Source: Patulibacter sp040675535
Lineage (GTDB): Bacteria > Actinomycetota > Thermoleophilia > Solirubrobacterales > Solirubrobacteraceae
Length of the DNA: 62,016 nt
Assembly (NCBI RefSeq): GCF_040675535.1
Contig: NZ_JBFAPC010000010.1
Span: 1 to 62,016, forward strand
Direction of reading: 5' to 3'
A program made the position numbers and the translations under genes. Below, piece by piece: positions 43,666 through 51,644 of this stretch (its first letter is position 1; every line of letters begins with the position of its first letter). Below the pieces are notes generated by a model. That model was not told where the DNA came from. It ran no database searches and was given only the letters and a program-made list of their open reading frames with translations.

Positions 43666-44231
43666 CAGCGGTCCCGGAGCGGCGCGGTCGCCTCGGCGAG
43701 CACCGCGAGCGCCGTGGCGTACGGGCGGTCACCGTCGGTCGCGTGGGCGGCGTGGTCCTCGATGTCCGCCTGCAGCACGACGAGCGCGAGCTCGCGGGCG
43801 GGGTCGGGCGCGGCCCGGACGACCCGGCGGACGTGCCGGAGCAGCGGCTCGCGGCCGCGCTTGGTCAGCAGCACCAGCGCCTCGCGCTCGTCGCCGTCGA
43901 GGTCGAGCCGCTCCGCGACCTCGCCCGGCCACACGCCCGACCGCTCGCAGACGTCGTGGACGAACGCGACGGTCCGGGCGCTCGGGGGGACGCTCGCCGC
44001 GACGCGCTCGACGTGCTCGAGCAGCGGCCGGCCGTGGCGGTCCAGCTGGCCGTCATGGATGTCGCGGGCCAGCTTGCGGGCCCGGCGGGCGGGGGCCGGC
44101 AGCGGGTCGCCGGCGAACGGGTCGGCGCGCGCCCGGGCGACCGCCGACCGGAGCGCCGTCAGGTCGACGTCCGCGACGCGCGGCGGTGCGCCCGGTGCGG
44201 TCGCGGCGGGGTTGGGGGCGGGGCTGGGCAT
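43665..44231 (-). CDS. HD-domain phosphohydrolase-like protein (RelA/SpoT-type HD)
   Basis: 188 aa. ARKLARDIHDGQLDRHGRPLLEHVERVAASV and ARTVAFVHDVCERSGVWPGEVAERL resemble the HD-box of ppGpp hydrolases (H...HD...), with VFVHD as the HD pair. LALVVLQADIEDHAAHA (about 150-166) could carry a further His/Asp. Too short for a full Rel protein, so a small alarmone or nucleotide hydrolase is likely. The N-terminal 20 residues are Pro/Ala-rich. Divergent from metN. Confidence 0.65.
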   Translation of the reverse strand: MPSPAPNPAATAPGAPPRVADVDLTALRSAVARARADPFAGDPLPAPARRARKLARDIHDGQLDRHGRPLLEHVERVAASVPPSARTVAFVHDVCERSGVWPGEVAERLDLDGDEREALVLLTKRGREPLLRHVRRVVRAAPDPARELALVVLQADIEDHAAHATDGDRPYATALAVLAEATAPLRDR

Positions 44232-44344
44232 CGCGGCGGTCTCCGGACGGTCGGGGCGCGACCGCCCCGCACGACGGCGCGGGACGGAGGCGGATCGGCC
44301 CTGAACCTACCCCTCCGGCGGCTCGGAATCAAATCCGGATCGGC

Positions 44345-44357
44345 ATTACGGTAATTT
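44345..44357 (+). promoter_or_regulatory. Dyad and -10 element before metN
   Basis: ATTAC-G-GTAAT (44345-44355) sits 12 bases before ATG 44367 and overlaps TAATTT, a possible -10. It is the only AT-rich spot in the gap. A repressor site is possible. No SAM riboswitch is visible in front of metN. Confidence 0.35.
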
Positions 44358-44366
44358 TCCTCGAGG

Positions 44367-45413
44367 ATGATCCAGGTCGACGCTCTCACCAAGTCGTTCC
44401 GGCGCGACGGCCACGACCACGTCGTGCTCGACGACGTCACGCTGCACGTCGCCACGGGCCGGATCGCGGGCGTGATCGGACCGAGCGGCGCGGGGAAGAG
44501 CACGCTCGCGCGCTGCGTCAACCTGCTGGACCGCCCGACGTCCGGCACGGTGACCGTCGGCGACCAGGAGCTCACGGCGCTCGGCGACCGCGGGCTCCAG
44601 GCCGCGCGCCGCCGGATCGGGACGATCTTCCAGGCGGCGAACCTGCTGTCGTCGCGGACGGTCGCGGGCAACGTCGCCCTGCCGCTCGAGATCGCCGGGG
44701 TCCCGCGCGCCGAGCGGCGCGAGCGGGTCGCGGAGCTCGTCGCCCGCGTCGGGCTCGAGGACCACGCCCGCGCGTACCCGGCCCAGCTCTCGGGCGGCCA
44801 GCGCCAGCGCGTCGGGATCGCCCGCGCGCTCGCGCTGCGCCCCGACGTCCTGCTCTCCGACGAGGCGACGTCCGGCCTGGACCCCGACACGACGCGCTCG
44901 ATCCTCGCGCTGCTGCGCGGCCTGCGCGACGACCTCGGGCTGACGATCCTGCTGATCACGCACGAGATGGAGGTCGTGCGCGACGTCTGCGACCAGGTCG
45001 CGCTGCTGCGCGATGGCCGGATCGTGGAGCACGGCGACGTCGCGGCGCTCGTCAAGGACCCGGGCTCCGCGCTCGGCCGCGGGCTCGTCCCGGCCCGCCC
45101 GGTCGCCGACGCGCCCGCGGGCGGCCAGGCGTGGCGCGTCACCTACACCGACGGCGACGTGGACCCCGGCTGGCTCGGCGGGTTGGAGCGCGAGCTCGGC
45201 GCCCGGGTCGCGCTGCTCGGGGCGAGCGTCGAGGCCGTCGACGGCCGGCCGTCGGGCCACGTGACCGTCGCGCTCGACGATCCCGCGGTCGACCTCGCGG
45301 CGCGGCTCCGCGACCGGGGGCTGCACGCGGCCCGTCTGGCCGCGGGCGACGCCGTGGCGCCGCCCGCGGCGGTCGCCGACCTCGTCGCGGCCCCGACCGA
45401 GGACGCCGCATGA
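44367..45413 (+). CDS. metN: Methionine ABC transporter ATP-binding protein
   Basis: 348 aa. ABC domain: GPSGAGKSTLARCVNLLDRP (Walker A), IFQAANLLSSRTVAGN, QLSGGQRQRVGIARALALRP (signature), VLLSDEATSGLDPDTT (Walker B), LLITHEMEVVRDVCDQVALL. A C-terminal NIL/ferredoxin-like domain follows (WRVTYTDGDVDPGWLGGLER, about 255-340), which in MetN binds methionine and inhibits the transporter. Order metN-metI-metQ confirms the assignment. Stop overlaps metI (ATGA). Confidence 0.93.
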   Translation: MIQVDALTKSFRRDGHDHVVLDDVTLHVATGRIAGVIGPSGAGKSTLARCVNLLDRPTSGTVTVGDQELTALGDRGLQAARRRIGTIFQAANLLSSRTVAGNVALPLEIAGVPRAERRERVAELVARVGLEDHARAYPAQLSGGQRQRVGIARALALRPDVLLSDEATSGLDPDTTRSILALLRGLRDDLGLTILLITHEMEVVRDVCDQVALLRDGRIVEHGDVAALVKDPGSALGRGLVPARPVADAPAGGQAWRVTYTDGDVDPGWLGGLERELGARVALLGASVEAVDGRPSGHVTVALDDPAVDLAARLRDRGLHAARLAAGDAVAPPAAVADLVAAPTEDAA

Positions 45414-46090
45414 GCCTCCCCCTCGCCGAGGCCACGCCGTGGAACGAGATCTGGGAGCTCGTGCGCCCCGCGCTCGGCCAGACGCTGTCGATGGTCGTGA
45501 TCTCGACCGCGATCACCGGCGTGCTCGGCCTGCTGCTCGGCGTCCTGCTCCACACCACGGGCCGCGACGGCCTGCGGCCACTGCCGCCGGTCAACGCGGT
45601 CCTCGGACTGATCGTCGGCATCGGCCGCTCGGTGCCGTTCATCGTGCTGCTCGCCGCGATCATCCCGTTCACGCGCCTGGTGGTCGGTACGTCGCTGGGG
45701 ACGAAGGCCGTGATCGTCCCGCTCGTCGTCGGCCTCACCCCGTTCTACGCCCGCGTCGTCGAGCAGGCCCTGCGCGAGGTCCCGCGCGGCCTCGTGGAGA
45801 TGGCGCGCGCCGCCGGCGCCAGCCGCACCCAGACCGTCCGCAAGGTCGTCCTGCCCGAGGCCGCGCCCGGCCTCGTCGGCGGCCTCACGATCACCCTCGT
45901 CGCGATCGTCGGCTTCTCCGCGATGGCCGGCACCGTCGGCGGCGGCGGCCTCGGCGCCCTCGCGATCGACTACGGCTACAACCGCTACGACGGCAACGTG
46001 ATGCTCGCGACCGTCGTCCTGCTCGTGGTGATCGTCCAGCTCTTCCAGATCGTCGGCGACCTCCTGGTCCGCCGCATCTCGCACCGATGA
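45410..46090 (+). CDS. metI: Methionine ABC transporter permease
   Basis: 226 aa, five membrane helices. LGQTLSMVVISTAITGVLGL, VGIGRSVPFIVLLAAIIPFT, EAA loop EMARAAGASRTQTVRKVVLPEAAPGLVGG, GFSAMAGTVGGGGLGALAIDYGYNRYD. These are MetI signature blocks. Overlaps metN by four bases and is followed by metQ after 20 bases (or with an overlapping ATG at 46087). Confidence 0.93.
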   Translation: MSLPLAEATPWNEIWELVRPALGQTLSMVVISTAITGVLGLLLGVLLHTTGRDGLRPLPPVNAVLGLIVGIGRSVPFIVLLAAIIPFTRLVVGTSLGTKAVIVPLVVGLTPFYARVVEQALREVPRGLVEMARAAGASRTQTVRKVVLPEAAPGLVGGLTITLVAIVGFSAMAGTVGGGGLGALAIDYGYNRYDGNVMLATVVLLVVIVQLFQIVGDLLVRRISHR

Positions 46091-46110
46091 ATTCCAGAGA
46101 GAGGTCCCAC

Positions 46111-46965
46111 ATGTCCGTACGCCTGCGCGCGTTCCTCGCGCTCATCGCCGCCGTCGTCCTCGGCCTCGGGCTGACGGCCTGCGGCAGCGACGACGACCAG
46201 GGCTCGTCGTCCAGCGGCTCGTCCGACAACGCGTCGAAGCCGTTGAAGGTCGGCGCCAGCCCGGTCCCGCACGCCGAGATCCTCGAGTACATCGAGAAGA
46301 CCCTGGCCCCGAAGGCCGGCCTGAAGCTCGACATCAAGACCTACGACGACTACATCCAGCCCAACGTCGCCCTCCAGGAGGGCCAGCTGGACGCCAACTA
46401 CTTCCAGACCGTCCCGTACCTGGACGCCCAGAAGAAGGACAACCCGGACTACTCCGACCTCGTCGCGCTGAAGCCGGTCCACCTCGAGCCGCTCGGCATC
46501 TACTCGAAGAGGATCAAGAACATCGCGGACGTCAAGGAGGGCGCGTCGGTGACGCTGTCCAACGACCCCGCCAACGAGGCACGTGGCCTGAAGCTCCTGC
46601 AGCAGGCCAAGCTGATCACGCTGAAGACCGACGCGCCGGACAACGCCACGCCGCGCGACATCGAGTCCAACCCGAAGAAGCTGAAGTTCACGACGATCGC
46701 GCCGGCCAACCTGCCGCGCACGCTCGACGACACCGACCTGTCGGTGATCAACGGCAACTACGCGATCGAGGCGAAGCTCACGCCCGCCAAGGACGCGCTC
46801 GTGCTCGAGGACGCCGCCGGCAACCCCAACGCGAACCTCGTCGTCGTCAAGAAGCAGAACGAGACCGACCCGCGCGTCGTCAAGCTCGAGCAGCTCCTGC
46901 ACTCGCCCGAGGTCAAGACGTTCATCGAGGACCAGTACCAGGGGTCCGTGATCCCCTCGTTCTGA
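46111..46965 (+). CDS. metQ: Methionine-binding lipoprotein (NLPA family)
   Basis: 284 aa. Lipoprotein signal RLRAFLALIAAVVLGLGLTAC (lipobox LTAC) and Ser linker, then the NLPA domain: LKVGASPVPHAEILEYI, DIKTYDDYIQPNVALQEGQL, DANYFQTVPYLDAQKK, VTLSNDPANEARGLKLLQ, VINGNYAIEAKLTP. The start at 46111 has AGAGAGG upstream; an in-frame ATG at 46087 coupled to the metI stop would add eight residues. It carries methionine (or a related compound) to MetNI. Confidence 0.93.
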   Translation: MSVRLRAFLALIAAVVLGLGLTACGSDDDQGSSSSGSSDNASKPLKVGASPVPHAEILEYIEKTLAPKAGLKLDIKTYDDYIQPNVALQEGQLDANYFQTVPYLDAQKKDNPDYSDLVALKPVHLEPLGIYSKRIKNIADVKEGASVTLSNDPANEARGLKLLQQAKLITLKTDAPDNATPRDIESNPKKLKFTTIAPANLPRTLDDTDLSVINGNYAIEAKLTPAKDALVLEDAAGNPNANLVVVKKQNETDPRVVKLEQLLHSPEVKTFIEDQYQGSVIPSF

Positions 46966-46977
46966 TCCGCGGGGGTC

Positions 46978-47001
46978 CCCTCGTCCCGGTGAGGGCGAGG
47001 G
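46978..47001 (+). terminator. Candidate terminator after metQ
   Basis: CCCTCG-T-CCC, loop GGTGA, GGG-CGAGGG: a 9-bp stem with one bulged T, 13 bases after the metQ stop and before the convergent VapC gene. No U-tract. Confidence 0.4.
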
Positions 47002-47075
47002 TCCGCCCCTGATCGTCCCGGCGCTGGCCGAGGAGTTCACCGTCGTCGTGGTGCGTCGCCTTCGGACCTGCTCCC

Positions 47076-47477
47076 TCACGGGTGCAGGTCGTCGTAGGCC
47101 TTGCGGACCTTCTTGTCGAAGGTCGCAAGACGCACGTCCGCCCGGCCTCGATGCTCCAGATGGATCGCGGTCGCCAGAGCGTAGGCGTCGGGGAGCTTGA
47201 GGTTCGTGCGAGCGCGCACTGCGGCAGCCCGTTCGGCCAGCGCCATGTCGACCGTCGCGGTCGTGATCGAGAGGTTGGTCAGCATCGCCTTGACGTGCTC
47301 CTGCTTGCCGTCACGCAGCGGCGCGATCAGGAGCTCGGAGTAGTTGACGGCGCTGATCCAGCGCTCGGTCTGCGGCCGGGTGGCCTCGCGCATCCAGGTG
47401 ACGGCGTCGGCGTGGTGGACGTCGTCGGGGTTCATGAACCCGATCAGGACGTCGGAGTCGAAGACGACTACTCCCAT
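47076..47477 (-). CDS. VapC-type PIN-domain ribonuclease toxin
   Basis: 133 aa. VVFDSDVLIGFMNPDDVHHA (first catalytic Asp), ISAVNYSELLIAPLRDGKQE (Glu in helix), KLPDAYALATAIHLEHRGR (Asp), VRLATFDKKVRKAYDDL (Asp). The four acidic PIN residues are present. Start overlaps the antitoxin stop by 10 bases. Known action: Mg-dependent RNA cleavage, commonly tRNA or rRNA. Confidence 0.9.
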   Translation of the reverse strand: MGVVVFDSDVLIGFMNPDDVHHADAVTWMREATRPQTERWISAVNYSELLIAPLRDGKQEHVKAMLTNLSITTATVDMALAERAAAVRARTNLKLPDAYALATAIHLEHRGRADVRLATFDKKVRKAYDDLHP

Positions 47478-47683
47478 TCGCCGCGCAGCTCCCGCAGGTA
47501 GTTCTCGCCGTAGACCCCGGGCATGCTCCCGGCGTACTTGGCGATGAGGGCGTCGGTCTGCACGATCTCGATCCGCCCCGGAGCGGGCGAGACGACCTGG
47601 ACGTCGTCCCCGGGAGCGAATCCGGCCGCGCGCATGACATCGACGGGCAGCGTGAGTTGGTGCTTGCTCGAGATGACACTCAT
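47468..47683 (-). CDS. VapB-type AbrB/SpoVT antitoxin
   Basis: 71 aa. VISSKHQLTLPVDVMRAAGFAPGDDVQVV is the swapped-hairpin AbrB DNA-binding domain (about 4-45); the C-terminal GSMPGVYGENYLRELRGEWE would fill the VapC site. Directly before vapC, overlapping by 10 bases. A dyad sits on its promoter. Confidence 0.88.
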   Translation of the reverse strand: MSVISSKHQLTLPVDVMRAAGFAPGDDVQVVSPAPGRIEIVQTDALIAKYAGSMPGVYGENYLRELRGEWE

Positions 47684-47684
47684 G

Positions 47685-47712
47685 CCTTTACCGTACCGCG
47701 ATCACGTAAAGG
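47685..47712 (-). promoter_or_regulatory. VapBC operator and promoter
   Basis: CCTTTAC (47685-47691) and GTAAAGG (47706-47712) form a 28-base dyad ending two bases before the antitoxin ATG. On the minus strand TACGGT (-10) lies inside it, with TGGACC 17 bases upstream as -35. A VapB dimer bound here would block RNA polymerase. Confidence 0.55.
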
Positions 47713-47834
47713 GGTCCAGTGGTGAACAGACGCACGTCCACCCGTCCGGGAGCTCCGCGCCAGCCTATGACCGCGGGTACCAGCATGACTCCGCGTCTTG
47801 TTGGCGGCGGGCGCAGGCGGAAGCCTGGATCGCC

Positions 47835-49499
47835 ATGCCCTCCTTCGCCCTGCGCCGCGTCCGCCGCGCATCACCCCTCGTCCTGACCCTCGCCGCGGCC
47901 TGCGCCCTGGCCGCCTGCGGCAGCGACGACGACGCCACGTCGACGAACGCCGCGCAGGCGACCGGCACACCACGCAGCGGCGGCTCGCTCGTCTTCGCGA
48001 CCGAGAAGGAGCCGGAGTGCTTCGACACGCAGGTGTCGCAGTCCGACGTCTCCGGCGTGATCATGCGCAACGTCTACGAGTCGCTCGTCTCGCAGGCCAA
48101 GGACGGGTCGTTCAAGCCGTGGCTGGCGACGAAGTGGACCGTCTCGCCGGACGCGCGGACGTACACGTTCGACCTCCGCGACGGCGTCCAGTTCAGCGAC
48201 GGGACCCCGTTCGACGCCGCCGCCGTGAAGGCGAACCTCGACCGGATCGCGGACCCGAGGACGAAGTCGAAGTACGCGATCTCGCTGCTCGGCCCGTACC
48301 GCGACTCCACCGTCGTCGACGACCACACGGTGCGCGTCCGCTTCAAGACGCCGTTCGCGACGTTCCTGCGCAACGCGTCGACGACGTACCTCGGGTTCCA
48401 CTCGCCGAAGTCGATCGAGGAGCACGGCTCGCGGCTCTGCGCCGGCGGGCCTGATCAGGTCGGCACCGGCCCGTTCCTCCTGCAGTCCTACACGCGCGGC
48501 CAGCAGGCCGTGCTCGTCCGCAACCCGAAGTACACCTCGGCGCCGGGCACCGCTACGCACACCGGCCCCGCGTACCTCGACCGGCTGACGTTCCGGTTCA
48601 TCCCCGACCCGACCGTGCGCGTCGGCAGCGTCGTCGGGTCGCAGGTCGACGCCGCCGACGCCGTCCCGCCCAACCAGCTGCCGAAGGTGCAGCGCGACGC
48701 GGCCCTCAAGGTCGTCTCCACCGACACGCCCGGGGTCGGCTACACGTGGTACCTCAACACGACGAACGACCTCTTCCGGGACCGGCGGCTGCGGCTCGCG
48801 GTGCAGCAGGCGTTCGACGGCGAGGCGGCCGTCAAGGCCGTCTACTTCGGAGCCTACGCGCGGTCGTGGAGCGTGCTGAGCCCCTCGACGCTCGGCTACG
48901 ACCCCGCGCTGAAGGGCACCTGGGGCTACGACCCGGCCGCCGCGAACACACTCCTCGACGAGGCCGGCTGGACGGGCCGGGACGGCGACGGCTACCGCAC
49001 CAAGGACGGCCAGCGGCTGTCGACGCGCCTGCTGTTCGTGCCCGAGTACACGTCCGAGGACCGTGCCGCCCTGGACCAGGCGCTGCAGGCGGACCTCAAG
49101 AAGGTCGGCCTCGAGCTCAAGCTCGTGCCGCTGGACTCCGCCGCCTACGAGCCCGTCCGCAACGCCGGCAAGTACGGCCTGATCGGCTTCGCCTGGGGCG
49201 GCGGCGACCCCGACCTGCTGCGGGTCCTCTTCGACTCGACGCAGCTCTTCGACGACGGCGGCAACAACGCCGCGCGCCTCGACGACCCGCAGGTCGACGC
49301 GGCGCTGCACGCGGGCGGAGCGACCACCGACGTCGCGAAGCGCAAGGCCGCCTACGCGACGGTCCAGCAGCGGCTGATCCAGGAGGGCGTCGCGCTCCCG
49401 ACCGCCGTCCAGAAGCGCCAGATCGCCGTCGCGTCGAAGGTCTCGGGCCTGACCTTCGACGCCAACGGCTGGCCGCTCTTCTACGACGTCGCGAAGTAG
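47835..49499 (+). CDS. ABC transporter substrate-binding lipoprotein (second copy)
   Basis: 554 aa. Signal SPLVLTLAAACALAACGSDD with lipobox L-A-A-C. SBP_bac_5 blocks GGSLVFATEKEPECFDTQVS, LATKWTVSPDARTYTFDLRD, VGTGPFLLQSYTRGQQAVLV, LLDEAGWTGRDGDGYRTKDG are shared with the lipoprotein at 26639-28324, so they are paralogues for different or similar solutes. Start at ATG 47835, though the frame is open far upstream. First gene of a five-gene operon. Confidence 0.88.
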   Translation: MPSFALRRVRRASPLVLTLAAACALAACGSDDDATSTNAAQATGTPRSGGSLVFATEKEPECFDTQVSQSDVSGVIMRNVYESLVSQAKDGSFKPWLATKWTVSPDARTYTFDLRDGVQFSDGTPFDAAAVKANLDRIADPRTKSKYAISLLGPYRDSTVVDDHTVRVRFKTPFATFLRNASTTYLGFHSPKSIEEHGSRLCAGGPDQVGTGPFLLQSYTRGQQAVLVRNPKYTSAPGTATHTGPAYLDRLTFRFIPDPTVRVGSVVGSQVDAADAVPPNQLPKVQRDAALKVVSTDTPGVGYTWYLNTTNDLFRDRRLRLAVQQAFDGEAAVKAVYFGAYARSWSVLSPSTLGYDPALKGTWGYDPAAANTLLDEAGWTGRDGDGYRTKDGQRLSTRLLFVPEYTSEDRAALDQALQADLKKVGLELKLVPLDSAAYEPVRNAGKYGLIGFAWGGGDPDLLRVLFDSTQLFDDGGNNAARLDDPQVDAALHAGGATTDVAKRKAAYATVQQRLIQEGVALPTAVQKRQIAVASKVSGLTFDANGWPLFYDVAK

Positions 49500-49503
49500 G
49501 GCC

Positions 49504-50448
49504 GTGCGTCCCGGGACCGCCCGCGCCGTCCTGCTCCGCCTGCTCGCCGGCCTCGGCGTCATGTGGGGCGCGGCGACCCTGACGTTCATCGCCCTGCAGC
49601 TCGTGCAGGGCGACCAGGTCGCCGGCGTCCTCGGGACGAACTCCCTCGCCACGCCCGCCGTCCGGGCGCAGGTGATCCACGAGTACGGCTTCGACCAGCC
49701 CGTGCTCGTGCAGTACCTGCACTGGCTCGGGCGGCTGGTGACGGGCGACCTCGGCCGCTCCTACCAGCTCAACACGCCCGTGACGCAGGCGCTGTCGGGC
49801 CAGATCTGGCCGACCGCGCAGCTCGCCGGCGCGGCCACCCTGATCGCGGTGGTCGTGTCCGTCGTCGTCGCGGTCCTGACCACGGGCCGCGGCCGGCGGG
49901 TGCGCTCCGCCGCGTCCGGCGCCGAGCTCGTCGCGGTCTCCGTCCCCGCCTTCTGGATCGGCCTGATCGCGCTCACGTACCTGTCGTTCAAGTGGCACCT
50001 GCTCCCGGGCGCCGGCGCGACCGGGCTGTCCGGGCTGCTCCTGCCCGCGGCGGTGCTGTCGATCCCGCTGACGGGGATCCTCAGCCAGGTCCTCCGCGAG
50101 GGCCTGGACGAGGCGCTGCGCCAGCCGTTCGCGATCAGCGTCCGGGCGCGCGGCGTCGGTCCGACCGCGCTCGTCGCCCGGCACGCGCTGCGCCACGCGC
50201 TCGCGTCGCTGGCGACGCTCGTCGGCTGGATGGTCGGCAGCCTCTTCGGCGGCGCGGTCCTGATCGAGACGGTCTTCGCGCGGCCGGGCCTGGGGCGCGT
50301 CCTGCTGTCCGCGGTCACGTCCCGCGACCTGCCGGTGGTCTCCGCCGTCGTCCTGCTGGTGGCCGGCGTCTTCGTCGTCGTCAATGTCGTGGTCGACCTG
50401 CTCTACCTGCGCATCGACCCGCGCCTGCGCACCCCGAGGTCCGCATGA
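49504..50448 (+). CDS. ABC transporter permease, DppB type
   Basis: 314 aa from GTG 49504, four bases after the lipoprotein stop. LLRLLAGLGVMWGAATLTFI is the complete N-terminal helix that is broken in the paralogue at 25618. EYGFDQPVLVQYLHWLGRLV, EAA loop SVRARGVGPTALVARHALRHALASL, end DLLYLRIDPRLRTPRSA. Inner membrane, pairs with the DppC-like gene overlapping its end (ATGA). Confidence 0.92.
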   Translation: MRPGTARAVLLRLLAGLGVMWGAATLTFIALQLVQGDQVAGVLGTNSLATPAVRAQVIHEYGFDQPVLVQYLHWLGRLVTGDLGRSYQLNTPVTQALSGQIWPTAQLAGAATLIAVVVSVVVAVLTTGRGRRVRSAASGAELVAVSVPAFWIGLIALTYLSFKWHLLPGAGATGLSGLLLPAAVLSIPLTGILSQVLREGLDEALRQPFAISVRARGVGPTALVARHALRHALASLATLVGWMVGSLFGGAVLIETVFARPGLGRVLLSAVTSRDLPVVSAVVLLVAGVFVVVNVVVDLLYLRIDPRLRTPRSA

Positions 50449-51644
50449 TCCGTCGCCCGTCCCGCGTCGCCCTGGCCGGCGCACCCAGCGGCATCGCGGC
50501 CTCGGTCGCGCTCTCCCCGCCGGGCCGCCGCCTGCGCGGCAGCCCGGCGGTGTGGGTCGCCGGCGCCGTGCTCGCGTTGCTCGTCCTCGCCGCGGTGTGG
50601 CCGGGGCTCCTGACCGGCCGCGCGCCGAACGACACCGACGTCGCGCACGCGATGACCGGGCCGAGCGGCGCGCACCCGTTCGGCACCGACCGACTCGGCC
50701 GCGACGTCTTCGCGCGCGTCGTCCACGGCGCCCGCACCTCGCTGACGATCGGGCTGTCGGCGACCGCGATCGGCCTCGTGGCCGGCGCGCTCGTCGGCGC
50801 GGTCGCGGGCTTCGGACCCAAGCTCCTCGACGGCGTCCTGATGCGCCTGGTCGACGTGCTCTTCGCGCTGCCGGAGCTGCTCCTCGCCCTGATCGCGATC
50901 GTCGTCCTCGGCACCGGGCCGGCGAACGTCGCCGTGGCGATCGGGATCGCCAGCGTGCCGAACTACGCGCGGCTGGTGCGCGCGCAGGTGCTCGTCGTCC
51001 GCGGGACGGAGTTCGTCGAGGCCGCGCGCGTTCTCGGCCGCGGCCGGACGTGGATCGTCCTGCGCCACGTGCTGCCCAACGCGCTCGGCCCCGTCCGCGT
51101 GCTGGCCGCGATCTCGACCGGCGGCGCCGTCGTCACCGGCGCGGGCCTGAGCTACCTCGGCTTCGGCCCCGGGCCGCCGTCCCCGGAGTGGGGCAGCATG
51201 CTCGTCGACGGCCAGGACTTCATGCAGGACGCGCCGTGGCTCGTGCTCTTCCCGGGCCTCGCCGTCGCGGCGGTCGTCCTGTGCTGCAGCGTCCTCGGCC
51301 GCGCGATGCGGGGGCGGACGGCGTGCGCGCGCGGCGACGCGTCGCGCGGGCGACGGACCGGAGGAGCGCCCGCGTCCTCGACCCCCGCGACGGTGGCCGG
51401 GCGGCCGGCGCGTCCCCGGCCGCCGACGGAGGGCCCGCGGCGATCGGCGCCGACGCCCCGCTCCTCGACGTCCGCGACCTGCGGATCGCCTTCGGCCACG
51501 GCCGGGCCGCGACCGAGGTCGTCCACGGCCTCGACCTCGACCTGCGGCGCGGCGAGTGCCTGGCGCTCGTCGGCGCGTCCGGGTCCGGGAAGAGCGCGAC
51601 GGCGAGGGCGCTGCTCGGGCTCGCCGGGCCGACCGCGACGGTGA
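50445..51644 (+). CDS. ABC transporter permease, DppC type, with frame running into the ATPase gene
   Basis: 400 codons. Residues 1-290 are a normal DppC: GSPAVWVAGAVLALLVLAAV, TGPSGAHPFGTDRLGRDVFA, EAA loop EAARVLGRGRTWIVLRHVLPNALGPV, LCCSVLGRAMRGR. The family ends about here (near 51320). The frame has no stop until 51644, and the last 110 residues (Arg/Pro/Ser-rich) are the ATPase gene read in another frame. Either a C-terminal stop was lost by a small indel, or the extension is tolerated. Confidence 0.8.
   Translation: MIRRPSRVALAGAPSGIAASVALSPPGRRLRGSPAVWVAGAVLALLVLAAVWPGLLTGRAPNDTDVAHAMTGPSGAHPFGTDRLGRDVFARVVHGARTSLTIGLSATAIGLVAGALVGAVAGFGPKLLDGVLMRLVDVLFALPELLLALIAIVVLGTGPANVAVAIGIASVPNYARLVRAQVLVVRGTEFVEAARVLGRGRTWIVLRHVLPNALGPVRVLAAISTGGAVVTGAGLSYLGFGPGPPSPEWGSMLVDGQDFMQDAPWLVLFPGLAVAAVVLCCSVLGRAMRGRTACARGDASRGRRTGGAPASSTPATVAGRPARPRPPTEGPRRSAPTPRSSTSATCGSPSATAGPRPRSSTASTSTCGAASAWRSSARPGPGRARRRGRCSGSPGRPRR

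Noticed and set aside
42021..44354. Plus-strand frames of 144 and 629 codons opposite the surface-protein and HD genes
   Set aside because: No domain; antisense shadows of genes with signal peptide, HD motif and metN leader.
44232..44366. SAM riboswitch before metN
   Set aside because: Searched by eye for GGCAACC and the P1/P2 pattern; none found, only the ATTACGGTAAT dyad.
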